Counted from the first letter of the stretch, positions 7,595 through 16,672 are shown. The stretch is DNA of 64,000 nt from JACPVF01 sp964502095 (GCA_964502095.1 CAZCUF010000005.1:62001-126000), one strand, 5' to 3'. Notes: a model not told the origin generated them from the sequence alone. Translations and numbers: made by a program.

Positions 7595-8884
7595 ATGAAA
7601 ATTGCCATCATCGGCGCGGGGTTCGGCGGCATGGCCGCCGCATACGACCTGCGCAACGCGAGACATGAAGTTGTTATTTTCGAGTCCGCCGATTATGTTG
7701 GCGGGCTGGCAAGCGGCTTCAAAGAACCGAATTGGGATTGGTCGGTGGAGAAGTTCTATCACCATTGGTTCCAGTCCGATCGGCACATGCTGGGGCTGAT
7801 CAGGGAATTGGGCTGGGAGGACAAGGTCATTTTTCCTCGGCCGCTGACTGTGATGTATCACGATGGGAAATTCTATCCGTTCGATTCGATTCTCAAAGCG
7901 CTGTTCTTTCCGGGACTTGGTTTTGGCCTCGATAAAATTCGTTTTGGTTTCGTCGGGTTATTTCTCCGTTTAACGAACAACTGGCGCGCCCTGGAAAAAG
8001 TGACAGCCGATTCGTGGATGTTGAAATATGCAGGGAGGAACGTCTATGAGAAAATGTGGAAGCCGCTGTTGATCGGGAAGTTCGGACCGTATTATCGGGA
8101 TGTCAACATGGCGTGGATGTGGGCGCGCATCAAAGCGCGCACCACGCGGCTGGGCACATTCGAAGGCGGTTTTCAGAATTTCGCAAACCTGTTTGCGGAA
8201 AAGCTCGGGGAACAGGGCGTGGAGATCAGGCTCGAAGCGCAGGTCGAGTCGATTAAACGGGAGCAGGGTCAATTGTCCGTGCGAAGCGATGGAAAGACCG
8301 AGTCTTTCGATAAGGTATTGGTTACCACGTCGCCGAATCTGTTGGCGAAGTTGTGTCCCGATCTGCCGGATGATTATCTCAAGGGTTTGCTCGGGTTGAA
8401 ATCCATGGGCGCGGTGGTAATGATTCTCTCGCTCAAACATCGGCTTTCGGAACAGGGCTATTACTGGTTCAATCTGCCCAAGGAAGAGGGCTTCCCGATG
8501 CTGGCGCTGGTGGAGCATACCAATTTCGTGGGCGCGGAACATTTCGGCGGCGATCATATTTTGTATGCAGGCGACTATCTCGAAACGAGCCACGAATATT
8601 TTTCGTTGGGCGATGAGGAATTGCTGGAACGTTTTTTGCCCGCGTTCAAAAGGATCAACCCTGCATTTGAAAGGGAGTGGGTGAAGAAAATTTGGGTCTT
8701 TAAAACCAATTATGCCCAGCCGGTGCCGTTATTGAATCATTCGAAGAATATCCCTGCGATTCAAACGCCGATTGATGGACTGTACTTTGCTTCGATGAGT
8801 CAGGTCTATCCGTGGGATCGCGGCACGAACTTCGCAGTGGAAATTGGGCGGCGTGCGGCGAAGTTGATGTTGTTAGCGAAGTGA
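7595..8884 (+). CDS. NAD(P)/FAD-dependent oxidoreductase (flavin amine-oxidase type)
   Basis: 429 residues from ATG 7595, chosen because CGGAGAG lies just upstream and because the Rossmann motif IGAGFGGMAAAYDL then starts at residue 5. ESADYVGGLASGF follows as the second FAD-contact block. The C-terminal FAD signature is GLYFASMSQVYPWDRGTNFAVEIGR. It resembles protoporphyrinogen-oxidase/UDP-galactopyranose-mutase-like flavoproteins that occur in glycan gene clusters in Chloroflexota. The substrate is unknown. A TGCGC-GTTT-GCGCA hairpin lies in the short spacer before the gene. Confidence 0.85.
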   Translation: MKIAIIGAGFGGMAAAYDLRNARHEVVIFESADYVGGLASGFKEPNWDWSVEKFYHHWFQSDRHMLGLIRELGWEDKVIFPRPLTVMYHDGKFYPFDSILKALFFPGLGFGLDKIRFGFVGLFLRLTNNWRALEKVTADSWMLKYAGRNVYEKMWKPLLIGKFGPYYRDVNMAWMWARIKARTTRLGTFEGGFQNFANLFAEKLGEQGVEIRLEAQVESIKREQGQLSVRSDGKTESFDKVLVTTSPNLLAKLCPDLPDDYLKGLLGLKSMGAVVMILSLKHRLSEQGYYWFNLPKEEGFPMLALVEHTNFVGAEHFGGDHILYAGDYLETSHEYFSLGDEELLERFLPAFKRINPAFEREWVKKIWVFKTNYAQPVPLLNHSKNIPAIQTPIDGLYFASMSQVYPWDRGTNFAVEIGRRAAKLMLLAK

Positions 8885-8908
8885 AATTATTTTATGACGC
8901 GAGTAGTG

Positions 8909-8947
8909 TAAAATAGAAAAAATCCAAAACGCCGCGCCTGCGGCGTT
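8909..8947 (+). promoter_or_regulatory. ssb promoter and leader hairpin
   Basis: TAAAAT (8909-8914) is a likely -10 box. The leader then contains AACGCCGC (8928-8935) paired with GCGGCGTT (8940-8947) around a GCCT loop. The GAGGAG ribosome site follows at about 8961-8966. The hairpin sits at the very 5' end of the message and has no U-run, so a stability or protein-binding role is more likely than termination. Confidence 0.5.
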
Positions 8948-8974
8948 CCCTGTAAATCGAGAGGAGAATTTCCC

Positions 8975-9403
8975 ATGTATCATACAGTCATTATCGTTGG
9001 CAATGTGGGCCGCGACCCGGAGATGCGTTACACGCCGGCAGGGCAGGCGGTCACCTCGTTTTCGGTGGCCACCAATCGCCAATACACGGCCTCCAGCGGC
9101 CAGCAGGTGAAAGAGACAGTTTGGTTCCGCGTCTCTGCCTGGGGAAAACAAGCCGAAGTCTGTAATCAATATGTCAAAAAGGGGATGAAGGTGCTCGTCG
9201 AAGGCCGCCTTACTGCGGATCAAAGCACGGGCGGACCGCGCGTTTGGTCCGGGCAGGATGGCCAGCCGCGCGCTTCCTTTGAAGTGACCGCAGGCACTGT
9301 GCGATTTCTCTCCTCGCGCGGCGAAGGCGGTGAAGGCCCCAGCGCGGCCTCGAGCGGCATGGATGTGGCCGAGGTTCCGCCCGAAGACGATATTCCGTTC
9401 TAA
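8975..9403 (+). CDS. ssb: Single-stranded DNA-binding protein
   Basis: 142 residues. The N-terminal OB fold (IIVGNVGRDPEMRYTPAGQAV, FRVSAWGKQAE, KGMKVLVEGRL; residues 1-112) is typical, and the acidic tail ends in DDIPF, the conserved protein-interaction tip. It coats ssDNA during replication and repair. The linker is short (about 20 residues, Gly/Ser-rich). It is the first gene of an apparent four-gene run with DUF3467, a translin homologue and a membrane protein; the gaps after it are 84, 5 and 3 bases. Confidence 0.96.
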   Translation: MYHTVIIVGNVGRDPEMRYTPAGQAVTSFSVATNRQYTASSGQQVKETVWFRVSAWGKQAEVCNQYVKKGMKVLVEGRLTADQSTGGPRVWSGQDGQPRASFEVTAGTVRFLSSRGEGGEGPSAASSGMDVAEVPPEDDIPF

Positions 9404-9487
9404 TTCTCATCGCGGAGATTCGGGCGCGAGCCGATCCGTTCGAACTTGCGTTTCTGAATCTTCGCGAGAATCCACGCGGAGATTCCC

Positions 9488-9811
9488 ATGACAACCCCAC
9501 AAAAACCAGGCGGCCCCACGCTGGAGATTCCCAACGACCTCGATCCGATCTATGCCAATTTGGCGCGTATTTCCCATTCGCCTGCCGATCTGGTAATTGA
9601 TTTTGCGCGCCTATTGCCCGGCGAAAGCCAGGCCAGGGTGACCGCACGCATATTGATGGCCCCGCTCAGCGCGAAGTTGCTACTGCGCGCACTGACCGAA
9701 AATTTGGCGCGCTATGAATCGGCTTTCGGCGAGATCGCAATGCCCGGCAATTCCACGCTGGCCGATACCCTCTTTCGCCAGCATCCGCCTGAACCGCCCA
9801 AGCCCGAGTAA
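9488..9811 (+). CDS. DUF3467 family protein
   Basis: 107 residues. The conserved core runs from DPIYANLARISHSPADLVIDF to NLARYESAFGEIAMP, matching DUF3467, a small family of unknown function. The C-terminus is Pro-rich (PPEPPKPE). GCGGAG lies 9-10 bases before the ATG. The same CGCGGAGATTC string occurs twice in the spacer (near 9411 and 9475). It is 5 bases upstream of the translin-like gene, so the two are almost certainly co-transcribed. Confidence 0.8.
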   Translation: MTTPQKPGGPTLEIPNDLDPIYANLARISHSPADLVIDFARLLPGESQARVTARILMAPLSAKLLLRALTENLARYESAFGEIAMPGNSTLADTLFRQHPPEPPKPE

Positions 9812-9816
9812 ATCTT

Positions 9817-10506
9817 ATGGATAAACTGGATTCCATTACCGAACAAATCCGCCGGAACTTCGACGCGCGTACCGCCGCGCGCGATAAGGCCCTTGCAACG
9901 GCGCGCCAATTGACGCGCGCCTGTTCCCTGGCGATCCGCGCCGTGCATCGCAGTGAAACGGACGTGATGACCGCCCACTTATCCGAGGCGCGTTCCCTGG
10001 CTGACACATTGCGCGCCGACCTGGCGCAATTCTCCGACCTGTTCTACGCCGGGTACACGCAGGACGCCTTTAAGGAATTTGTGGAAGCCAATGTGACCTG
10101 TGCCTTGATTCAAAACCAAAGTCTGCCCACGCCGGAAGATTTGAACGTGGCCGGCTTTACCTACTTAAACGGGCTGGCGGAAGTGATCGGCGAGTTACGG
10201 CGGCGTACGCTGGATATTTTGCGTCATGGATATTCGCAGGAAGCCGAACGCCTGCTGGGTTTGATGGATGAAATCTATTCCGTGCTGGTGACCATGGATT
10301 ATCCCGACGCGATCACTAATGGCTTGCGCCGTCAAACAGACGTGGCGCGCAATATCATCGAAAAGACGCGCGGCGATATCACATTCAGTTTGCGCGGTGA
10401 ACACCTCGAGCAGGCCATGGAGCGTTTGAGCAGTCAATTGAACGGCGGACAGGCCGAGGCGTTGAAACGAAGCGGCCCGTCGCTTGTCTCGGATGAGGAA
10501 AATTGA
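9817..10506 (+). CDS. Translin-family protein
   Basis: 229 residues, almost entirely helical. The region FKEFVEANVTCALI (about 85-98) followed by YLNGLAEVIGELRRRTLDIL (about 116-135) matches translin/TRAX-type folds. Translin binds single-stranded RNA/DNA as a ring, and TRAX with translin forms the C3PO endoribonuclease. Candidate metal-binding acids are E87 and E90 in EFVEA and E126 in GELRR. Such proteins occur in archaea and some bacteria and are often mis-annotated as haloacid dehalogenase. The placement directly behind ssb and DUF3467 supports a nucleic-acid role. Nuclease activity is inference. Confidence 0.75.
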   Translation: MDKLDSITEQIRRNFDARTAARDKALATARQLTRACSLAIRAVHRSETDVMTAHLSEARSLADTLRADLAQFSDLFYAGYTQDAFKEFVEANVTCALIQNQSLPTPEDLNVAGFTYLNGLAEVIGELRRRTLDILRHGYSQEAERLLGLMDEIYSVLVTMDYPDAITNGLRRQTDVARNIIEKTRGDITFSLRGEHLEQAMERLSSQLNGGQAEALKRSGPSLVSDEEN

Positions 10507-10509
10507 TCC

Positions 10510-11124
10510 ATGCCGCGCGCGGGGCATCGCTATTCCCTTTTAATCTACACCCACATGCTCGATCGCTGGTGGCCTGCGACGTTATTTCTTGGCGCGGCGC
10601 TGTTGGGGCTGGCCTGGGCCATCCGATCGTATTACCCCGATCCCGCTGATACCTGGCGCTGGTTGACTCTGACGAGCGTTGGCGGACTCGTACTGGTGAT
10701 CACCATCTTTCTTTTTGGCATCCGTAAATCGGCGTACGTTCAGCCGTTTCAGAATTACCTGCGTTTGGTGACGCCGTTCCTGCGGCTCAATATTTCATAT
10801 AAACGCATTCGCCGCACCACCTCTGCGACGATGGGTTCGTTGTTTCCTCCGAAAAGCATTTCCAGCTGGCGGCGCGAGATTCTCGAACCGCTTGCCAAGC
10901 GTACAGCCATCGTAGTGGAGTTGAACGGTTTTCCCATTTCGCAAACCGTCTTGCATTTTTTTCTTTCGCCCTTTTTCTTCAAGGACAAGACCCCGCACTT
11001 TGTGCTGTTGGTAAACGATTGGATGCGCTTCAGCTCTGAATTGGAATCGATGCGCGCCGGTGGCGATTCGGAACCGACGCGGCGCGTGGATCGTTCCATT
11101 CTTTCGCGTTTGCCCCGCAAATAG
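10510..11124 (+). CDS. Two-TM membrane protein of unknown function
   Basis: 204 residues, not a family I can name. Two hydrophobic spans lie at about 22-38 and 52-72, followed by a soluble domain of about 120 residues (YVQPFQNYLRLVTPFLRLNI... and HFVLLVNDWMRFSSELESMR) that alternates short strands and may be PH-like. An in-frame ATG at 10555 (MLDRWW) is an alternative start. It begins 3 bases after the translin stop, so it is the last gene of the ssb run. Confidence 0.6.
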   Translation: MPRAGHRYSLLIYTHMLDRWWPATLFLGAALLGLAWAIRSYYPDPADTWRWLTLTSVGGLVLVITIFLFGIRKSAYVQPFQNYLRLVTPFLRLNISYKRIRRTTSATMGSLFPPKSISSWRREILEPLAKRTAIVVELNGFPISQTVLHFFLSPFFFKDKTPHFVLLVNDWMRFSSELESMRAGGDSEPTRRVDRSILSRLPRK

Positions 11125-11384
11125 AAATTTATACCGAAACAATCGCAATCGTGACCAAAATCATTCGCAATCGGTGACATCCTGCCTTGCGATTAAATCG
11201 GCGCTCAAGGTATCATGAGCGTGGAGACGAGGCAAAGACACCTCCAATGCACCTCACTGTCTCCTCCTTTGGCGAAAGCCTCCGCCGGGTTTCCTCCGGC
11301 GGAGGCATTTTAAATCGAAGACTGACGCCGAAACTTGCGCATCGGCGTTGGTCTTTCTTTTATTGGCGTTGGATCGCGAGCTTG
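11125..11384. other. Gene-free spacer of 260 bases with one terminator
   Basis: Apart from the hairpin at 11278-11306 no gene is seen. The ends of the plus-strand ssb operon and the minus-strand kinase gene converge here. Confidence 0.7.
11278..11312 (+). terminator. Intrinsic terminator at end of the ssb operon
   Basis: A perfect 11-bp GC-rich stem, GCCTCCGCCGG (11278-11288) with CCGGCGGAGGC (11296-11306), and a 7-base loop, followed by ATTTTAAA. It could also act on the convergent kinase gene. Confidence 0.7.
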
Positions 11385-12842
11385 TTATGGAATCTGTTCG
11401 TGAAGCGGAAGCACGACGAAGAACAACGATCCTTCGCCCAGTGTGGACTCGACCCAAATCCGCCCGTGCTGGCTTTCCACAATCGATTTGACGATGGCCA
11501 GTCCCAGCCCTGTGCCCTGACTCCCATCCGGCACGTTCGTGGCGCGGTAGAACTTATCGAAGATCTTGGTCTGTTCGCTTTTCGGAATACCCGGGCCGGT
11601 ATCTTTGATCTCCAGGATGATCTGCCCGTCCTGTACGTTAATGCTGACGTTGACCTGCCCGCCTTCGTTTGTATATTTGATGGCGTTGCCCACAAGGTTA
11701 TCGAGCAATTGCCGAATGCGGATTGGATTGGCGCGCAAAGCTGGAATATCCTGCCCGATTGTTGAGGAGAGCGCGATCTTCCTGGTGCGCGCCTCGCCCT
11801 CATAAGTATCCAGCGTATATTTCAACACGCTTTCGATGTGTACCATCTCGCGGCGCGTGTCGAAGCCGGCTTCCAGCCTGCCCAGGTCGAGCAGGTCATT
11901 CACCAGCGTGGTGATGTGCTGTACGCTGGCTTGAATGCGCTGCATGAACTCGCGCTGTTGTTCGTTGAGCGGGCCGATGCGGTCGATCAACTCGGCGTAG
12001 CCCATCAGGGCTGTGAGCGGCGAACGCAGGTCGTGCGAAACGGTATGCACAAAATCGTTCTTCAGGCGGTCGAGTTCCTTTAAGTAGGAGATATCCTGCA
12101 TCGTAATGGATGAGCCGATGTTGGGGATCGGTGTGTATTGCGCGTTGAGCACCTGTCCCGTATCGAGGTTGATCTCGTGATATTTCAACGGCCCCTCTTC
12201 GGCGCGCGCGATCAAAGCGCGCAAATCGGGATGCGTGATCACATCCAGCAACGGCCTGCCCATGATCGCTTTCGAATCCAGGCCGAAGATGTCTATGATC
12301 GAGTGATTGACGAAGATGATTTTTTGCTCCGGGTCGAGCACGATTACGCCATCCTGAATGTTGGCGAAGATGGTCTCGTATCGTCCGCGTTCGGATTCGG
12401 ATAATTTGGCGCGTTCCTCCAGCGACGAAGTGGTCCGCTTCACTTCGCGCCTCAACCAGTCGCCGAGATGACGGGCGCGCGTCAAACTTCGATCAACGGC
12501 GGCTACGATATCGTCCATGCGAAGCGGAGGATAAATATATCCGCCGAGGCCGACGCGCAAGGCTTCTTTCGCCAGCCCGGTGGTGTCGTGTTCGGCATAT
12601 AACACAATCGGCAGTGTGGGAAAACGACCGAGTACTTCCTCGGCCAGCTGGAGTCCGCTTTGCGAGGCAAACGTTTCACCGATCAGAACCAGAGCGGGCG
12701 ATGATTCTTGCAGAGCATTGTTCAGCCCGGTCTTATCGTGCACTACCGCCACATCGTAATTGGCCGCGGAGAGCGCGCGTGACATCAATTGCAGGATCGG
12801 AGATTCGTCGAGCGCGAGGAGGATCAGGTCTGCTTTGGCCAT
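11385..12842 (-). CDS. Sensor histidine kinase with degenerate N-terminal receiver and PAS
   Basis: 485 residues. A receiver-like domain occupies about 1-120, but the phospho-acceptor position reads VLIGETF, so the expected Asp is Gly. A PAS domain follows (FANIQDGVIVLDPEQ, about 155-255), then HisKA with the phospho-His in FVHTVSHDLRSPLTALMG and HATPase_c with N-box NAIKYTN, G1 DTGPGIP and G2 GTGLGLAIV. No membrane span is seen, so sensing is cytoplasmic. It sits one base downstream of the partner gene at 12844 and must share its transcript. Confidence 0.9.
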   Translation of the reverse strand: MAKADLILLALDESPILQLMSRALSAANYDVAVVHDKTGLNNALQESSPALVLIGETFASQSGLQLAEEVLGRFPTLPIVLYAEHDTTGLAKEALRVGLGGYIYPPLRMDDIVAAVDRSLTRARHLGDWLRREVKRTTSSLEERAKLSESERGRYETIFANIQDGVIVLDPEQKIIFVNHSIIDIFGLDSKAIMGRPLLDVITHPDLRALIARAEEGPLKYHEINLDTGQVLNAQYTPIPNIGSSITMQDISYLKELDRLKNDFVHTVSHDLRSPLTALMGYAELIDRIGPLNEQQREFMQRIQASVQHITTLVNDLLDLGRLEAGFDTRREMVHIESVLKYTLDTYEGEARTRKIALSSTIGQDIPALRANPIRIRQLLDNLVGNAIKYTNEGGQVNVSINVQDGQIILEIKDTGPGIPKSEQTKIFDKFYRATNVPDGSQGTGLGLAIVKSIVESQHGRIWVESTLGEGSLFFVVLPLHEQIP

Positions 12843-12843
12843 G

Positions 12844-14013
12844 CTATCCCTTGCTCGTCTTGGCTTCGGGGGTGAGGGTTTTTTCTGCCGCGCGCGTGAT
12901 GCGCTGTAAAGCGGCCCCGATCGTTTGAAGCGCTTTCTTTTGATCGGGGGAAAGCGTATTTTGCGATTCGTTCAATAAATTTTGGAGCGGGAATTGTGCG
13001 GCCTGCACTTCCGCGCTGACGGCCTCCCGCATTCGTTCGAGGAGCGCGTTCTGGCGCTTTTCACCGGCGCGTGCGCCCTCGGCGGTGGTTTCGAACGCGC
13101 GGAAGAGCCGCGCATTCACCAGCGAGGTGGAGGCAAAATCCGCCAGGGCTTCGAGCAGGGTTTGCGCTTCGCGATTAAATTCATGATCCGCTTTGCGCAC
13201 CACGATCAGAAGTCCGATCACTTCGTTTTGTACTTTGATGGGAACCACGCCCGCCGATTTGCCCAGCGAAGCGATCTTGAACTTTTGCAGAGGCGCGCCG
13301 TACATTACGAGCGTTTCGCCGGAGAGCGCGACGAGAGAACTGATGCCGTCGTCCACCGGCTGGTTGCGCTTTTTGGCCCAGCCTTCGGGCAGGTTGCGAT
13401 ATGCGCTGAGCAGGAAGTTCTTACTGTGCTCATCGAGCAGAGTCAGCCAGCAGATATCGGCCTCGGCCACGCGCAGTGCGCCTTCCAGAATTCGATCGAA
13501 GAGCTGGCGCTGATTGGTTATTGAAACGACGGCTTTTCCAACGGAGATGACCGTGGTGAGTTCGCGCACTTTGCGCTGTAGTTCGCTATTGGTCTCTTTT
13601 AATTGCTGGTCGAGGCGTTGGCGGGCGCGCGCTTCGCGCGTCTGGCTGAGGGCGCGTTCCACTACAGCCACCACTTCAGCGTCGCGGCCCGGCCAGAAGA
13701 TCACATCGTTTGCGCCGAGCCGAAAAGCCTGGATCACATCGCTTTCCTGTCCCTTTTCTGCGATCACCACCAGCGGCGCGCGTATGTTTTGCGAGGCAAA
13801 AGCCACGAGCAGGTCTTTGCCGCTCAAGCCGGGCAGACTCAAATTTGCAATGACCAGGTCTGGGGGAGTCTGAAGCGCCTGCTGAATGGCCGCTGATGCG
13901 CCTCCGGTGATCGTCACCTGATAGCCGAGCGGCTGTAAGGCTTGCCGCGCGATCAGGTCGCTAATATCGGGGTCACTTTCAACCAGCAGGATTCTTTCAC
14001 TCGAAGATGGCAT
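12844..14013 (-). CDS. Degenerate receiver + GAF regulatory protein
   Basis: 389 residues. The N-terminal 125 residues have the receiver fold (RILLVESDPDISDL, SLPGLSGKDLL), but the acceptor position is Asn (LVIANLSLPG), so it should not be phosphorylated normally. A coiled-coil (about 130-160) leads to a GAF domain (about 165-320), then Ala/Gln-rich helices. No output DNA-binding domain is present. It is co-transcribed with the histidine kinase behind it; TACAAT on the minus strand (14051-14056) is a likely -10 box, giving a leader of about 30 bases. Confidence 0.8.
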   Translation of the reverse strand: MPSSSERILLVESDPDISDLIARQALQPLGYQVTITGGASAAIQQALQTPPDLVIANLSLPGLSGKDLLVAFASQNIRAPLVVIAEKGQESDVIQAFRLGANDVIFWPGRDAEVVAVVERALSQTREARARQRLDQQLKETNSELQRKVRELTTVISVGKAVVSITNQRQLFDRILEGALRVAEADICWLTLLDEHSKNFLLSAYRNLPEGWAKKRNQPVDDGISSLVALSGETLVMYGAPLQKFKIASLGKSAGVVPIKVQNEVIGLLIVVRKADHEFNREAQTLLEALADFASTSLVNARLFRAFETTAEGARAGEKRQNALLERMREAVSAEVQAAQFPLQNLLNESQNTLSPDQKKALQTIGAALQRITRAAEKTLTPEAKTSKG

Positions 14014-14092
14014 ATCTGTCCGCCGCGGTAGAAATGCTCATACCAGTGGGATTGTAACACTTTCAGGACAAACGTTTCAAGTTGGATTCGGG

Positions 14093-14098
14093 TAAAAT
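14093..14098 (+). promoter_or_regulatory. -10 box TAAAAT, leaderless GH13 gene
   Basis: TAAAAT ends six bases before the ATG at 14105. No ribosome site fits in the gap. Confidence 0.55.
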
Positions 14099-14104
14099 CT
14101 TTGC

Positions 14105-15691
14105 ATGGATCATTTTCTCTGGTGGCGGGATGGCATCATCTATCAGATCTATCCCCGTTCGTTTGCAGACAGCAATCACGATGGACTTGGCGATTTACCC
14201 GGTATCACGGGCCGCCTCGATTATCTGGCCGAGTTGGGCGTGGACGCCATCTGGCTTTCGCCGTTCTATCCCACTCCCGACAAGGATTTTGGATACGATA
14301 TATCCAATTATACGGATGTCGATCCGCGCTTCGGCACCCTGCGGGATTTCGATGAATTGGCGGCCGCGGCCCATCAACGGAACATCCGCGTCGTTCTGGA
14401 CCTGGTGCTGAATCACACTTCCGATCAGCATCCTCGTTTTTTGGAATCGCGCGCCTCACGCCACAACCCCAAAGCAGATTGGTATCTCTGGCAGGATTCG
14501 ATTCCCAATAACTGGCAGGCCGTCTTCGGCGGCAAGGCATGGACTTACGCGCGCGAGCGCGGCCAATATTACTATCACATGTTCCTGGCCGAACAACCGG
14601 ACGTGAATTGGCGTAATCCCGAGGTCCGCAAAGCACAGCTCGATGTGGCGCGCTTTTGGCTGGCGCGCGGCGCGGACGGATTTCGCCTGGATGTGTTCAA
14701 CGCTTATTTCAAGGACGACCAATTCCGCAGTAACCCTTTCAAGCCGGGCCTGCGTGCCTTCGACCGCCAGCGTCATCTGTACGATGTGGATCGCCCGGAG
14801 ATGATTCCGTTATTGCAGGAATTGCGCGGTATCCTGGATTCGTATCCCGAACGATATGCGGTCGGCGAGACGTTCCTTGCCAACCCGCAAAAGCTCAGGG
14901 ATTATTGCGGAACGGATCGTTTACACGCGGCCTTTAATTTCGACTTTGCCGCCGCGCCCTTTGACGCGGCCCGTTTGCTCAAACCGATCCTCGATTGGGA
15001 GCAAATGAAAGCCGACTACGATATTTGGCCGAACTATGTGCTGAGCAATCACGACCTGCCGCGCACTGCCACGCGCTACGGAGAAGACGAAGATGATGCG
15101 CGACTCAAGGTTATCATGGCGTTACTGCTTACCCAGCGCGGCACACCGTTCCTTTATTATGGCGAAGAATTGGGCCTGCGCGATATTTCGCTGAAACGCA
15201 GTGAGATTCTCGACCCGCCCGGTAAAAAATACTGGCCGTTTTTCAAAGGCCGCGATGGATGCCGCGCTCCGATGCAATGGAGTGCCGAGCCGTACGCGGG
15301 GTTCAGCACAGTCAAGCCGTGGCTTCCTGTGCATCCCGATTATTGCCAGCGGAATGTCGAATCCCAGCGCGGGGACCGGAATTCCATGTTCAACTTTACG
15401 CGTGCGTTGATCCGCCTGCGAAAGGAACACGCGGCTCTGCGCCGCGGCGACTTTACGATCCTGACGCCCCAGCCGCGCGGCGGTTTGGCGTATTTGCGAA
15501 AAGGAACGGATGAGTCAATTCTGGTTGCGTTGAATTTCAAAGACCGCCCTTTGCGTTTTGAATTTCCCGAAAATATCCTCGCACATTCCTGGGATTTGTT
15601 GTTCTCAACACAGCGCGGCGAAGCGATAAAATTCGCCGGGAACAAATTGGAATTGGCGCCTCATGAAGTTTGCCTGTTGAAATCGAGTTAG
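14105..15691 (+). CDS. Glycoside hydrolase family 13 (alpha-glucosidase / oligo-1,6-glucosidase type)
   Basis: 528 residues. The GH13 blocks are in order: GVDAIWLSPFYPTP, VVLDLVLNHTSDQH, GFRLDVFNAY (nucleophile Asp near 197), AVGETF (acid/base Glu near 255) and VLSNHDLPR (third Asp near 316). YGEELGL follows in the C-terminal part of the barrel, then a beta-sandwich (LVALNFKDRPL). It should hydrolyse or transfer alpha-glucosyl residues in the cytoplasm, as no signal peptide is present. It is 3 bases upstream of a GT2 gene, suggesting co-transcription. The exact substrate is not decidable from sequence. Confidence 0.93.
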   Translation: MDHFLWWRDGIIYQIYPRSFADSNHDGLGDLPGITGRLDYLAELGVDAIWLSPFYPTPDKDFGYDISNYTDVDPRFGTLRDFDELAAAAHQRNIRVVLDLVLNHTSDQHPRFLESRASRHNPKADWYLWQDSIPNNWQAVFGGKAWTYARERGQYYYHMFLAEQPDVNWRNPEVRKAQLDVARFWLARGADGFRLDVFNAYFKDDQFRSNPFKPGLRAFDRQRHLYDVDRPEMIPLLQELRGILDSYPERYAVGETFLANPQKLRDYCGTDRLHAAFNFDFAAAPFDAARLLKPILDWEQMKADYDIWPNYVLSNHDLPRTATRYGEDEDDARLKVIMALLLTQRGTPFLYYGEELGLRDISLKRSEILDPPGKKYWPFFKGRDGCRAPMQWSAEPYAGFSTVKPWLPVHPDYCQRNVESQRGDRNSMFNFTRALIRLRKEHAALRRGDFTILTPQPRGGLAYLRKGTDESILVALNFKDRPLRFEFPENILAHSWDLLFSTQRGEAIKFAGNKLELAPHEVCLLKSS

Positions 15692-15694
15692 CGC

Positions 15695-16672
15695 ATGAGT
15701 CCCGTCAGTTTTCGCAAGTACAAGATCGCCGCGGTCATTCCGGCTTATCGCGTTCAACGCGAGATCGAATCGGTTCTGCGCGAACTGCCGGGCTATGTGC
15801 GTTATATCATCGTCGTGGATGACGCCTCGCCGGATGATACGTCCGCGCGGGTGATGCGCCTCGCCAACCGCGACCGGCGTATCATCCCGATTCGTCACGA
15901 GCAGAATCAAGGCGTGGGCGGCGCCATGATCACCGGGTTCAAGAAAGCGCTCGAACTCGGCGCGCAGATCGTCGTCAAGATCGACGGCGACGGTCAGATG
16001 GATGCCGCCTATCTGCCTGCTTTACTGACTCCGCTGATCGAAGGCAAAGCCGATTATGCCAAAGGCAACCGCTTCCGCGATTTCGATTCCCTGCGGCGCA
16101 TGCCGTGGATTCGGCGCGTCGGCAATATGGGCTTGAGTTTCACGACCAAAGCCGCCAGCGGATATTGGAATTGCTTCGACCCAACCAACGGCTACTTTGC
16201 CATCCGCACCGAGGTGCTGAAGCGCCTGCCGCTCGATAAACTCGACCGTGGCTATTTCTTCGAAACTTCCATGATGGCCCAGCTTTACTTGCTGGATGCC
16301 TTTGTATTGGATGTACCCATTCCGGCGCGCTATCGCGGCGAAATTTCCAGCCTGTCCATTCACCGCGTGATGATCGAATTTCCAATTAAATTGACCGCCA
16401 CCCTCCTGCGCCGCTTATGGTTCAAATATTATCTTTATGATTTCTCGATGATGTCAGTTTATATTTTGTTCGGCATCCCGTTGATTTTATTCAGCCTGGT
16501 TTTCGGCGCGGTGAAATGGATCAAGTATGCCGAACTCGGCATCACCGCGCCGACCGGTACGGTGATCCTGCCAACACTTACCCTTATTTTGGGAATTCAA
16601 ATCCTGCTCTCTGCCATCGAAATTGACATGAACTCCGTCCCGCGCCGGCCGCTCACCTCCGCGCTGGCCTGA
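15695..16672 (+). CDS. Family 2 glycosyltransferase with C-terminal membrane anchor
   Basis: 325 residues. The GT-A domain shows AAVIPAYRVQREIESVL at the start, IIVVDDASPDDTS near 45 and VVKIDGDGQMD near 92 (metal-binding Asp). Two hydrophobic spans (about 245-272 and 283-310) anchor the C-terminus. The layout matches polyprenyl-phosphate sugar transferases of the dolichol-phosphate mannose synthase kind. Acceptor and sugar are unknown. It starts 3 bases after the GH13 stop. Confidence 0.88.
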   Translation: MSPVSFRKYKIAAVIPAYRVQREIESVLRELPGYVRYIIVVDDASPDDTSARVMRLANRDRRIIPIRHEQNQGVGGAMITGFKKALELGAQIVVKIDGDGQMDAAYLPALLTPLIEGKADYAKGNRFRDFDSLRRMPWIRRVGNMGLSFTTKAASGYWNCFDPTNGYFAIRTEVLKRLPLDKLDRGYFFETSMMAQLYLLDAFVLDVPIPARYRGEISSLSIHRVMIEFPIKLTATLLRRLWFKYYLYDFSMMSVYILFGIPLILFSLVFGAVKWIKYAELGITAPTGTVILPTLTLILGIQILLSAIEIDMNSVPRRPLTSALA

